A stretch of 64,000 nucleotides of DNA, from assembly GCF_007748195.1 (NCBI RefSeq), contig NZ_CP037920.1:1799501-1863500 (forward strand), read 5' to 3'. The notes under the pieces are model-generated. The model made no database searches and was not told the DNA's origin. It was given only the letters and a program-made list of their open reading frames with translations. A program made the translations under genes and the position numbers. Shown piece after piece: positions 36,712 to 46,104 of the stretch. Every line of letters starts with the position of its first letter. Within the stretch, counting starts at the first letter, position 1. Source of the stretch: Gimesia aquarii. Its GTDB lineage: Bacteria > Planctomycetota > Planctomycetia > Planctomycetales > Planctomycetaceae.

Positions 36712-37647
36712 TTAACAATCAGAGTTGTTTTCTGCTGCTTCTTTCATCCAGCCTTGAAGCATGTCGCGCAACAGTGACAGTTCACGGAAGAGTTGCCTTT
36801 GATCTTTATTAGCATGTTCGAAACACCACGGCCCACGAAAACCGGCATTCCAACCAATCTCGAAACAACGTTTTAGATCATAGAGAGAATGCTCTCCCCT
36901 GGGGCCCATCGCACGAGCTTTGAAATCACAGGTAACCGCAATGGGAAATGTTTTTTTCAGTCCAGCATAACGTATGGGATTACTGTCCCAGTTTCCTGTA
37001 TCGGGGCACGCTGCAACATTGCCACCGATGGCTTTGACTAACTTCACAACTGATTCCGGATCATTTTGCATCCAGCCATAATTTTCTACCAGCAGTTGCA
37101 CATTGCGTTCGGCTCCATATTCACACAATTTCCGATAGCTGGCAACGTGAATTTTCATATCGGGACGTTTCACAAGAGGTAAGGGGCGTGCCCATTTCAA
37201 ACCCAGATGTGCAGCAACATCAATCGATTTTTTATAGGCAGTGAGTGCCTTATTGCGCGTTGTTGCATCGGTACTGTTCATATCCAAATTGCGCTGGTTC
37301 ATCTTTAAATTGGTGAGAATACAACCTGCTTTTTCCGCTGAGTCTCGGACCTGATCAAGATACTTTTGATCGGTCTTAGCCAGAGTAGAAGTATTGAGGT
37401 CAATCACGGTCATCCCTAGTTCATTTCGTAGAATATGAGGAAGCTCCAGTAGTGTAAATTTTCCCTTTGCCGGGATTGATGACATCTGATAGGTCAAAGA
37501 AGAAGTGGTGATCCCGAGCGCTTTGTCGAGAGGATTTACTACCTGTTGTTTACTTTGAGCTTCTGATGTTTGGGAACTGTTTCCTAAAACGGCAGAAAGG
37601 AACGTGCCAGTACCAGCATGTATAAAACTTCGTCTGGATAGTTCCAT
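36712..37647 (-). CDS. Tat-exported sugar-phosphate isomerase/epimerase-like protein
   Basis: 311 residues. The N-terminus is a Tat signal: SRRSFIHAGTGTFLSAVL. The remainder is an AP_endonuc_2 / xylose-isomerase-like TIM barrel with CPDTGNWDSNP, VENYGWMQNDPESV and GWNAGFRGPWCFEH, giving Glu, Asp and His metal ligands. Planctomycetes have many such exported barrels, linked to sugar uptake or 3-keto sugar metabolism. The ATG has CGGAG upstream. A 6-bp hairpin (36705-36724) spans the stop. Confidence 0.86.
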   Translation of the reverse strand: MELSRRSFIHAGTGTFLSAVLGNSSQTSEAQSKQQVVNPLDKALGITTSSLTYQMSSIPAKGKFTLLELPHILRNELGMTVIDLNTSTLAKTDQKYLDQVRDSAEKAGCILTNLKMNQRNLDMNSTDATTRNKALTAYKKSIDVAAHLGLKWARPLPLVKRPDMKIHVASYRKLCEYGAERNVQLLVENYGWMQNDPESVVKLVKAIGGNVAACPDTGNWDSNPIRYAGLKKTFPIAVTCDFKARAMGPRGEHSLYDLKRCFEIGWNAGFRGPWCFEHANKDQRQLFRELSLLRDMLQGWMKEAAENNSDC

Positions 37648-37788
37648 GTGCGTTTCTCCGGTTCGAACAGGTAACGGGCAATTAAGGTATTAGACTGTAA
37701 TAACCATGATTACAAGATGAGAGAAACAATGAAAGGTATTAGACATAAAGGTGAGATGTGGTAGGGATTTCAACATATACGAGAATCA

Positions 37789-39291
37789 TCAATCGAACAA
37801 AGAATTTTGACGCTTCTGATTTCCATAGCGTTCCAGGTAGCCTTCGACGCGGAACTTTCGCGCGGTGTTTTTGCTGCTCATGTAGCGAATTTTGCCGAAG
37901 ATGGGACGCTCTGGTCCCCAGGCACGGTCATAACGCCCCAAACACCAGAAGATGCCGCTATAAGAATTGGGATTGCGACCGTCCACTGCGTATTTGTTGT
38001 TGAGGTGAATCATGATTTGTAGTGCTTCTTGCGGTGATTCCGACCAATGGATGATTTTTTTCCCCCATAACATCCTCATATAGTTATGTATGCGGCCTTC
38101 AGTTACGAGTTGCATTTGGGCTGCATTCCATAGTGCATCGTGCGTCTTTGATTTTTCAAATTCTTCTAATGTGTAGCAGTACTCTCGTGGATCTCTGGCA
38201 TGATTTTCAAGAGTGGTCTGAGCCCAGTCTGGCAGTGATTCGTATTGGTCATAGTCCTCACGCTGCGAGCACATATTATATCCTAGTTCGCGCCAGGTAA
38301 TCAGTTGATCGAGATAAGCTTCGGCTGTTTCACTCATGCCCCACCAGCCGGCACGTTTTCCCGTTGCCTTTTGATCGCACACTTGCTCAACCGACCATTC
38401 TTCCTGTTTGATGATTTGATTAAAAATGTGGTGTGCGGAAATATGTCCAAAATGCAAATAGGGAGAGAGACCGCTGGTGACTTCCTCTTCTGGCAGGTTA
38501 CGCTGTTCAATATAGTGATCGAACTGTTTGCTGAGAAAGCTGGTTAGTGCCCTTTTAGCAGCCACCGCTCCCCCCTCAAAGGCAACAGATCCAACTCCAT
38601 GGTCTATTGGTAACTTCGTTAGAATCTTCAAAGTAGTTTGTAAGCTTTTTGCAGATATCGGTTTCCAACGGGTACGAATCTCGCTGGGAATGTTCTTTAA
38701 GTTTGGTAATTTCTTTCTTGCGAGTGGATTCGCTTGCGGCTTGTCTCGCAAATGTTCAGGAAGTTCCTTGTGAAGAAACCGGCGAAACGCGTAGGCTGTT
38801 GGGTAAATTTGTGGGGCCGCTCTCATCGGTAATAAACCATTGGAGTCAACGGCTTCCACGACTACTGGCAAACGAGGAACAACCTGCCTCAACATCTTGG
38901 GGATAAAGAAACAGGGGAAATCATCAGTAATAGTGATACAAGCTTTTTTTGCCAGTGCTTCCAGCAGTCCTTTCCCGTGACCGGGCTCTGGTTCAACGTA
39001 GCAATAATAGGTTGCTGTCGAGTTTTTAAAACGCTCCTGATTGACAGACATTCCTTCTAAAACAAACTGATGAATGCGGTCGCTTGCCCATTTGTATCCA
39101 CATCGCAGAGCTTCAAATACAAGCAGCGGTTTGTTTAATTGTTCGCAGACTTCAACAGCACGTTGTAAACTGAAATTATAGTCCATACGCCGATTGGCAA
39201 TCATCCAATACAAAACGTAGTCACCGTCCGTGTTTATGGCATGTTTGTTAAGTCGTCTTATTCTAATTTCAGGGACATTCACTGAGCTCAA
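37789..39291 (-). CDS. Class II CPD photolyase
   Basis: 500 residues. It repairs cyclobutane pyrimidine dimers with light through FADH-. The class II features are present: YVLYWMIANRRMDYN at the N-terminus, SPYLHFGHISAHHIFNQII, and toward the C-terminus the FAD-pocket region YMRMLWGKKIIHW, NNKYAVDGRNPNSYSGIFWCLGRYD (split here for length) and AWGPERPIFGKIRYM. The TTG at 39291 or a GTG at 39282 is the start. It begins 2 bases after the stop of the propeller gene upstream, so they are cotranscribed. Confidence 0.94.
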   Translation of the reverse strand: MSSVNVPEIRIRRLNKHAINTDGDYVLYWMIANRRMDYNFSLQRAVEVCEQLNKPLLVFEALRCGYKWASDRIHQFVLEGMSVNQERFKNSTATYYCYVEPEPGHGKGLLEALAKKACITITDDFPCFFIPKMLRQVVPRLPVVVEAVDSNGLLPMRAAPQIYPTAYAFRRFLHKELPEHLRDKPQANPLARKKLPNLKNIPSEIRTRWKPISAKSLQTTLKILTKLPIDHGVGSVAFEGGAVAAKRALTSFLSKQFDHYIEQRNLPEEEVTSGLSPYLHFGHISAHHIFNQIIKQEEWSVEQVCDQKATGKRAGWWGMSETAEAYLDQLITWRELGYNMCSQREDYDQYESLPDWAQTTLENHARDPREYCYTLEEFEKSKTHDALWNAAQMQLVTEGRIHNYMRMLWGKKIIHWSESPQEALQIMIHLNNKYAVDGRNPNSYSGIFWCLGRYDRAWGPERPIFGKIRYMSSKNTARKFRVEGYLERYGNQKRQNSLFD

Positions 39292-39293
39292 TG

Positions 39294-40547
39294 TTATTCC
39301 CAGCGATAAACGGATAAGTCGTTCAAGGCACGAACAAAAATTTCGTTACCACTGACTGCGATGTGTGCCCAGGAATCATCGGCGATTTTACGGCGGTCAA
39401 TCAAATCGAACTTTTCGGGGTTGGCTCGAATCAACAGCAGATCGCCTTTTTGATCTAACGCCAGAATCTTTTCACCATCGGTAACACAACTCCAGTACTT
39501 ACCGAAAGGAGTGGTCGTCCAACGATCTTTGCCAGTTTCAAGATCGATACAGGTAAAACGCTGGTTTCGCAGATGAAGATAGGCGTGACCATCAATGATA
39601 ATGGGGGAAGACATATAAGCTTGTGTCTTATTTGTCCAGGTTTCAGCCAGATTCCATCCTGATTCATTTTTCGAAGTTGTGAATAGAAATGAGCCACCAC
39701 CATAGCTACTGGTGAAGACTGAGTTTTTATAGACTGTAGGAGTCAGAATATTCATGCCACGAAATGCAGGGATTTTCTGGCTCCAAAGGATCTTGCCATC
39801 TTCGGGGTCGATGCCAGCTAACTTAGTTCGAGTTTGTACGATGAGTTGAGGCTCACCATTTAGTTCTGCATAGTATGGTGAAGAGAAAGCGCTGCCAAAC
39901 ATGCCTCCACCATCATCGAGTACACGCCATTGAATCTCACCAGAAAGTTTATCAACTTTACACAAACCACCTCCAGCTTGTACAAAAACATGGTCGCCGA
40001 TTATGAGGGGTGAAGAAGCAAATCCAAATGCGGGAAGATTCGTACCTAATTTTTTGACGAAATCCAGTCGCCAGAGTTCTTCGCCGGAATCAGCATCGAG
40101 GCAAACCAGCACATCACGAATGCCAGCGACATAGAGGCGTTCACCGTCAAAAGCCGGCGTGGCGCGAATCCAGTCACCATTTGCTTTTGCGAAAAAAGGA
40201 ACGGTCATCGCGCCTTGCCAATCTTGCTTCCACAGCTCTTGACCCGTTTTGCGGTCTAATGCACGAACTACCTCATTTTTCTTATCCTGAGTTTCAGTTA
40301 CGAAGACGCGATCAGCATCGACAATAGGACCTGAATAACTGGGGGACAGCTTGACTTGCCAGGTTTGTTTCAAGCGGTTCTCTGACAGTGATTCGGGTAA
40401 TTTTAATCCTTGAATGAAACCATCGCGACTTGGTCCTCGCCACTGCGGCCATGAACTTTTGACTGGGTCCGCACCAAATAGGGGAGCATTCTTAGGAACG
40501 AACAGCAGTATGAGACAAGCCGTTATCAAGAGATTCTGTTTCTTCAT
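39294..40547 (-). CDS. Secreted PQQ-like beta-propeller protein
   Basis: 417 residues with a signal peptide (MKKQNLLITACLILLFV) and GGAG before the ATG. Propeller repeats include VRALDRKTGQELWKQDWQG, LVCLDADSGEELWRLDF and LAGIDPEDGKILWSQ. WPQWRGPSRDGFIQG at the mature N-terminus is the hallmark of the planctomycete outer-membrane-assembly-like (BamB-related) propellers. Role unknown. It shares an operon with the photolyase, an odd pairing. Confidence 0.86.
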   Translation of the reverse strand: MKKQNLLITACLILLFVPKNAPLFGADPVKSSWPQWRGPSRDGFIQGLKLPESLSENRLKQTWQVKLSPSYSGPIVDADRVFVTETQDKKNEVVRALDRKTGQELWKQDWQGAMTVPFFAKANGDWIRATPAFDGERLYVAGIRDVLVCLDADSGEELWRLDFVKKLGTNLPAFGFASSPLIIGDHVFVQAGGGLCKVDKLSGEIQWRVLDDGGGMFGSAFSSPYYAELNGEPQLIVQTRTKLAGIDPEDGKILWSQKIPAFRGMNILTPTVYKNSVFTSSYGGGSFLFTTSKNESGWNLAETWTNKTQAYMSSPIIIDGHAYLHLRNQRFTCIDLETGKDRWTTTPFGKYWSCVTDGEKILALDQKGDLLLIRANPEKFDLIDRRKIADDSWAHIAVSGNEIFVRALNDLSVYRWE

Positions 40548-41073
40548 CGTTGTTTGTTTCTCCCTATTTAGATCTCTTTTTTTGAGTGATTCGAAGCCCT
40601 AAGAATCATTAATAAGCAATAATGGAAGGGTATCTGTCATAGAGTATGAAAATAAATGCTATGATTTTGCGTGAAAATTGGTATGGAATTTTTTTCCAAT
40701 GACTGGTATTTCATCACTACTATTTGACAACAGATTTTAGACGTTTTCAGTGATTCGACCACTTTTTATTAGAAAACCGATTGAATTAATTGGATATTAA
40801 TATCGTTTTGATGCTCCAACATTCACTATTGAGATAGTTGTGTAAAATATCCAAAGTCTATTTAGAATCCGAAGTTAGTGGTTATAATACGAAATCTGTA
40901 AATCATACTGTGGTAGAAAAAAGAGGAGTGGGATAGAGTTGTTTTTTAGTACGTTAGCTCGTTGAATGTAATGGAAGGATTCTGGAATTCTCATTCTGGA
41001 AGATAACCAATTTTTAATGACTTTGTTTGCTCTAAATTCTTCACTAAGATCGCTTCAACTCTGAGTAATAAAT
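40548..41073. other. Upstream region of the SulP-carbonic anhydrase gene
   Basis: 526 AT-rich bases between divergent genes. A TTATAAT-like sequence near 40882 could be a -10 element, but no matching -35 at a proper distance is present. No gene or RNA is seen. Confidence 0.35.
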
Positions 41074-43341
41074 ATGGCAGACGAACAATTCTCGGATTCT
41101 ATTTTCTCTGACGTTCCACGAGATCTGACTGGGGGGTTAGTCGTCTTTCTTGTGGCGTTGCCTCTTTGTTTGGGAATTGCACTGGCTTCCGGAGCTCCCT
41201 TATTCTCCGGTTTGTTAGCCGGGATTGTTGGTGGGCTTGTTGTCGGGTCTATCAGTGGCTCCAGTACTAGTGTCAGTGGGCCGGCAGCAGGATTGACAGC
41301 GATTGTTATCGCACAGCTTGCTGCTTTGGGGTCTTTTGAAGCTTTTCTGTTAGCCGTCTTTATCGGTGGCATCATTCAAATCGGTCTGGGGATTATCCGA
41401 GCTGGATCACTATCAGCGTTTTTTCCTTCAAGTGTGATCAAGGGTTTGCTGGCCGCCATTGGTGTGATTCTCATTCTGAAACAGATTCCTCATGTGCTGG
41501 GGCACGATACCGATCCGGAAGGGGAAATGTCATTTTCTCAGCCTGATGAGCAAAATACCTTTTCAGAAATTCTTACAGTTGTTGCGGGAGATATCCATTT
41601 TGGAGCAGCCGTTGTGGGACTGCTTTCGATTGCCTTACTGGTAGTGTGGGGACGAGTTCGATTCTTAAAAAATTCGCTGATTCCAGGACAGCTGGTTGTT
41701 GTATTGCTTGGTGTTCTGCTTCATATATTTTTTCAAAGTCTAGGCAAACCCTGGGCGATTGGAGTCACTCATCTTGTCCAGATTCCTGTTGCTGAATCTG
41801 CTAATGATCTTTGGACTTTTTTCCAGTTTCCTGATTTTTCACAGTGGAATAATCCGGCCGTTTATTTCGGGGGTATTACCATTGCCATTGTGGCTTCGCT
41901 TGAAACGTTGCTAAATCTGGAAGCGGTCGACAAGCTTGATACTTTGAAACGCAATTCACCACCCAGTCGAGAGCTGGTAGCGCAGGGAGTAGGAAACATT
42001 GTGTCGGGCCTGATCGGTGGACTCCCAGTGACTTCTGTAATCGTGCGTAGTTCTGTTAACGTAAGTGTTGGCTCGAGAACCAAACTGGCCACCATTTTTC
42101 ATGGTGTACTGCTTTTGGTTTCCGTCATGTTGTTTCCCATCTACTTGAATATGATTCCGCTTGCCGCGTTGGCTGCGATTCTGTTGGTCACAGGGTTCAA
42201 ACTTGCCAGCCCGGCCTTATTTCGCCAAATGTTGAAGGAAGGTCGTTACCAGTTCATACCGTTTCTCGTAACGCTGCTCTCTATTGTGTTCACAGATTTG
42301 CTGGTTGGTATTTTGATTGGATTGGCTGTCAGTGTCTTGTTTATCCTTAACAGCAATCTTCGTCAGCCGATTCGGCGGATTGTAGAGACCCATCTGGATG
42401 GCGACATTCTGCATATCGAATTGGCAAATCAGGTTAGTTTTCTGAACCGTGCAGCGCTCAATAGACTATTCGATGACGCACAACGCGGCACTCATTTGCT
42501 GATTGATGCTACTGGGACTGACTATATCGATCCTGATATTTTGAGTTTGATCCAAGAGTTTAAATACAATATTGCGCCAACACGAGGTATTTCAGTGAGT
42601 CTGCGTGGGTTTCGTAAAAGGTACCAATTACACGATGAAATACAATTTGCAGACTTCACGACACGGGAGTTGCAAGATCGCGTTACGCCGGAACAGGTTC
42701 TCGAAATTTTGCGTGAAGGCAATCGACGTTTTTACACCGGCAATCGACTTTCACGAGACTTTGGACGGCAAGTTAATGCCACAGCTGGAGAACAAAACCC
42801 ATTAGCAGTTGTGCTAAGTTGTATTGATTCTCGTGTACCCGCTGAATTGGTTCTGGACTTGGGGATTGGGGATATTTTCAGTGTTCGTGTTGCCGGAAAT
42901 GTGATCGGTACGAAATCACTGGCGAGTATCGAATATGGAGTGGGGGTCGCTGGTGTCAAATTGGTTCTTGTATTAGGGCACACACGTTGTGGTGCGGTGA
43001 AGTCTTCGCTTGAACTTTTAGCAGAAAATAAAGATGTTCAACAAACAACAGGTTGTTCCCATCTGGAAGCAATTATCAACGAGGTCGAACATTCTACGGA
43101 CAAAGAAGCCTGCAAACGCTTAAATGATATGAGTCCAGCAGATCGAGAGACATTCATAGATGATGTCGCCAAGCAAAACGTTCTCAGGACAGTGCATGAA
43201 ATTATAGAACGTAGTGATTCAATTCGAGAAAAAATGGATGCCGGGCTGGTGATGGTTGTTGGCGCGTTATATGACGTGAAAAGTGGAGAAATGGAGTTTC
43301 TCCTGGAGCAACCACCGGTGAGAGAAACACAAGCTTCCTAA
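41074..43341 (+). CDS. SulP anion transporter fused to STAS and beta-carbonic anhydrase
   Basis: 755 residues. About 1-430 is a SulP/SLC26 membrane domain with many hydrophobic segments (GGLVVFLVALPLCLGIALASG at the start). About 435-535 is a STAS domain. The remaining 210 residues are a beta-carbonic anhydrase with complete zinc site: Cys583-x-Asp-x-Arg (CIDSRVP), His636 and Cys639 (GHTRCGAV). The design fits bicarbonate import or export coupled to CO2 hydration at the membrane. The fusion type is known in bacteria; the direction of transport is not. No clear ribosome site. A 14-bp hairpin covers the stop codon. Confidence 0.95.
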   Translation: MADEQFSDSIFSDVPRDLTGGLVVFLVALPLCLGIALASGAPLFSGLLAGIVGGLVVGSISGSSTSVSGPAAGLTAIVIAQLAALGSFEAFLLAVFIGGIIQIGLGIIRAGSLSAFFPSSVIKGLLAAIGVILILKQIPHVLGHDTDPEGEMSFSQPDEQNTFSEILTVVAGDIHFGAAVVGLLSIALLVVWGRVRFLKNSLIPGQLVVVLLGVLLHIFFQSLGKPWAIGVTHLVQIPVAESANDLWTFFQFPDFSQWNNPAVYFGGITIAIVASLETLLNLEAVDKLDTLKRNSPPSRELVAQGVGNIVSGLIGGLPVTSVIVRSSVNVSVGSRTKLATIFHGVLLLVSVMLFPIYLNMIPLAALAAILLVTGFKLASPALFRQMLKEGRYQFIPFLVTLLSIVFTDLLVGILIGLAVSVLFILNSNLRQPIRRIVETHLDGDILHIELANQVSFLNRAALNRLFDDAQRGTHLLIDATGTDYIDPDILSLIQEFKYNIAPTRGISVSLRGFRKRYQLHDEIQFADFTTRELQDRVTPEQVLEILREGNRRFYTGNRLSRDFGRQVNATAGEQNPLAVVLSCIDSRVPAELVLDLGIGDIFSVRVAGNVIGTKSLASIEYGVGVAGVKLVLVLGHTRCGAVKSSLELLAENKDVQQTTGCSHLEAIINEVEHSTDKEACKRLNDMSPADRETFIDDVAKQNVLRTVHEIIERSDSIREKMDAGLVMVVGALYDVKSGEMEFLLEQPPVRETQAS

Positions 43342-43368
43342 CTTGAAAGCAGGATTTCAAGTTAGGAA
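43335..43368 (+). terminator. Hairpin across the stop codon of the SulP-carbonic anhydrase gene
   Basis: Perfect 14-base arms (43335-43348 and 43355-43368) with a 6-base loop GCAGGA; the TAA is inside the left arm. No T-run follows, so it may be a Rho-dependent or 3-prime protective structure more than an intrinsic terminator. Confidence 0.5.
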
Positions 43369-43421
43369 TGGATAAAACTAGAACAAAGCAATCGTTAATT
43401 ATATTTTTTTGCGATTTCTAC

Positions 43422-43733
43422 TTATTCGCGTAACGCTATCTCAAACATTGCAGCACTATACGATGCTTTTCCCTGTTTGATTTCAATCTTCCCTTTCACA
43501 GGGATTACTGTAGATACTGGCTTTTGCTTGCGTTTAATCGTTAAATGAGGAGTGGTGCAAATAAGATCGCCAATTGTAATTTCAATCATAGGACCTTGTT
43601 TTGTTTGAATTGAACGCAGAATTGCCATCTCACTCTCGAAGAACCCTTTCTGATTTCCTTCCGACACCGAAAAACAGGTAATCGTAAAGAGACAGACTAA
43701 CGCACAAATGATCGTTTTAAAATGAAACACCAT
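43422..43733 (-). CDS. Small secreted protein of unknown function
   Basis: 103 residues. A signal peptide is visible (TIICALVCLFTITCFSVSEG) and AAGGGA lies before the ATG. The mature part is short, mostly beta strands, rich in K and I (TPHLTIKRKQKPVSTV). No family recognised. It lies downstream of the DeoR-sensor-like gene on the same strand, 222 bases away. Confidence 0.6.
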   Translation of the reverse strand: MVFHFKTIICALVCLFTITCFSVSEGNQKGFFESEMAILRSIQTKQGPMIEITIGDLICTTPHLTIKRKQKPVSTVIPVKGKIEIKQGKASYSAAMFEIALRE

Positions 43734-43955
43734 CGAATCCCTTCTTTAATTTTATAATACTGCTCAAGCAGCAAGAACAAATGCTGTTAAATAAACAGAA
43801 ATATCATCCCTTGAATATTGCATATGGATCTTAAAGAGTTTGCGGCTAGTAAGAAATGGATTTTTCTCCTTTATCAATAAACAGTCAATAACTAATGTAT
43901 TTCCAAAAGCCTGTTTAGTTTTACTTAAAAACGTCTGCCACTGATTGGGAAATCT

Positions 43956-45134
43956 CTAATTTAGTTGACTTAATTGTTCAGAGTTATCATCAATAATAGC
44001 CTCATGAAAGCGGCTTTCATTCATTGGTGTACTACGCAACATGGAATCGAAGGCTTTTGCTGCCTGCACATAATCCCGGATAGAAGGGGCTTTGAGTTCC
44101 TTAATGTCAGTTGAAATTATATCACGATCCTGAATATTTGGTTCAATCGATTTAAAATGTGAATGAATTGCAGGTGGAGGTGATGTCGCGATCGAAAATC
44201 GTTCATAGTTTTTTTCTATCGTCGACCTCCATTCTTTTGCAGTTGCATAGATAGGAATCCCATAGTTACTACGATTGTTTTGGAGGTGTTTATGATAATC
44301 TGCTATGAAAACGATCTCTCTTACGTTCGCTTCGAGTGCAGAATCGATAATTTGTTTCTTAACGGCATAAGTGTCTCCATCTTTACTGAATGGACCATCA
44401 TCCGGTAACAATCCATTTACAGAAATGATCACAACTGTTGCCTGAGGGTCGTGTGAAATGGCACGTTCAAACTGCTTTTCCGCATCAGTTTTAAATGTAC
44501 CTCCATGTTGTGTGCATTGCAGGTTTGCATCGAAATCGGCATCACCTCCTATTATTGAAAAACCGCGATGGAATGCACGTGCAACACATGGATTGTCTCG
44601 CATCTCTCGAATTAATACGTCATTAGAAGTCGTAATTCGAACATTCTTTCGGAATGAAGCGATTGCTAAACCGGCGTAAGTACAACTTGAACCATCGGGA
44701 ATGACTATATTGTCTCCATCTCGGACGATAGATGCTGTTCCATTTGCTCGAACTTTAGAATTGGCGATTAGTCTCCCGACAAGTTTTTTCTCGAGTTGCC
44801 TTTCATAAAGCTGAGTGCCATATCGAGAAGCAGTGGAATAGATTCCGAGAGGTTCTAAAGAATCCAAATGCCATTGCCACCATTCTTCTACCGATGTTTT
44901 TAGGAATTCATCGACTGTCTGACCAAATCGATCCGCGGCGATTTGGCCTATTTTATGATGCCTTAAGACTTCACCAAATGGATGAAGTCTGCGTTTTGAA
45001 AGATCGTAGGAGACATCGAGGAAATTATTGAATGTTTGGGAGCGTGAGATATGACTATGTTGCTCTGTTAAAAGCTTCTTATACTCTTCCCAGTTTATCT
45101 TTTGTCTTTGGAGTAAAAAATTTCCGAACTGCAT
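43956..45134 (-). CDS. Protein with a DeoR-sensor-like (ISOCOT) domain, no DNA-binding domain
   Basis: 392 residues with a perfect AAGGAGG ribosome site. Residues 1-130 are helical and basic, without an HTH signature. About 145-320 shows the order of the DeoR C-terminal sensor: IVIPDGSSCTYAGLAIASF, RITTSNDVLIREM, FSIIGGDADF, then VKKQIIDSALEANVREIVFIADYHKH. In DeoR regulators this domain binds a phospho-sugar and is always tied to a winged helix. The C-terminal 70 residues look disordered or helical. I infer a metabolite sensor or an enzyme of the same fold; no function is known. Not recognised as a named family. Confidence 0.6.
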   Translation of the reverse strand: MQFGNFLLQRQKINWEEYKKLLTEQHSHISRSQTFNNFLDVSYDLSKRRLHPFGEVLRHHKIGQIAADRFGQTVDEFLKTSVEEWWQWHLDSLEPLGIYSTASRYGTQLYERQLEKKLVGRLIANSKVRANGTASIVRDGDNIVIPDGSSCTYAGLAIASFRKNVRITTSNDVLIREMRDNPCVARAFHRGFSIIGGDADFDANLQCTQHGGTFKTDAEKQFERAISHDPQATVVIISVNGLLPDDGPFSKDGDTYAVKKQIIDSALEANVREIVFIADYHKHLQNNRSNYGIPIYATAKEWRSTIEKNYERFSIATSPPPAIHSHFKSIEPNIQDRDIISTDIKELKAPSIRDYVQAAKAFDSMLRSTPMNESRFHEAIIDDNSEQLSQLN

Positions 45135-45630
45135 TTGATCCTCCTTGTGACCTCCCTGAGCAGTGGTATTTTTCTTTGTTGTAGAAGGTCTTAATAAATG
45201 TGGTGCATTTTACCTCTGGTATTACTAGGTATAGTTTGGAAGTGGTTTCGGTAATGGAACGATTTGAATGGATGAGTGCTTGTGGAAAGTAGGTATGCAC
45301 ACTGATATTTCCACGAACAGATAGTTGTCACTTTTTCATCCTAAGTTTCCAGCTTACTTTTTATGAGTAAAATGTCAAATAAATTTTTTTAGAATAGTTT
45401 AGATATGTGTGAGACTAGAGGGAATATGGTAAAGAGAACAGGTCGTTTTATAGTTAAATCGTAGGACTCACACCGACCCTAAGAGGCTAATCTGAAAGAG
45501 TTTTAGATTGACTCAGAATGACGTTAATATTCAGAAAATTTTTTTTACTGTAGGCAATAGACCTCAAGAGAAATTGAATTGTGTAATTAGTATTTTTGTT
45601 TCAGTTTCGAGTATGTTATCGGACTGCTGG
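45135..45630. other. Intergenic gap
   Basis: About 500 AT-rich bases, with no gene, RNA or terminator I can support. The short frame 45508-45744 on the plus strand overlaps the next gene and lacks a ribosome site. Confidence 0.35.
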
Positions 45631-45927
45631 TCACCAATTAAATATCTTTCGATGTCCATTAAAGCAGATCGAGAAATATTTGATTCCCAATTCAATTTTT
45701 ATCTCATAACGTGGGCTCTTCCAACGCGGGGGGGCAGACTCTGATCTAACTTCGGGTAATAATCCGACTACATACTCCATTATATATAAACGAATCGCAA
45801 AAAGATCTTCTTCTGTGTTTTGTTGTTCGATCTCGGAGGGAATATTCAGATACGCATCCCGCAATAATTTCTCAATTTCCAGCTCGGAATCTGTTTCCAC
45901 CTGAATTGTGTGAATCGGTTTTCTCAT
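45631..45927 (-). CDS. Small protein of unknown function
   Basis: About 98 residues from an ATG at 45927. The sequence is acidic in the middle (TEEDLFAIRLYIMEYVVGLLP) and aromatic at the end; no membrane segment or signal peptide. It could be real because codon use looks ordinary, but the ribosome site is weak (CGAGAAAC). No family recognised. Confidence 0.45.
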   Translation of the reverse strand: MRKPIHTIQVETDSELEIEKLLRDAYLNIPSEIEQQNTEEDLFAIRLYIMEYVVGLLPEVRSESAPPRWKSPRYEIKIELGIKYFSICFNGHRKIFNW

Positions 45928-46104
45928 AGCACAGTTTCTCGACCGAAAAAGAAAACTCAATTTGTAACGTCAGGATTCTTTTGACTCTTAGATAGTGCTT
46001 TCGCTTGCAGTTATTCCGGCACGTTAGGGCTGGTGACTTCTTTGGGTATTTGCTAGAACGCTTCACTGTTATCATATGAGTCATGTCAGGTCTGGGGAGG
46101 AGGT

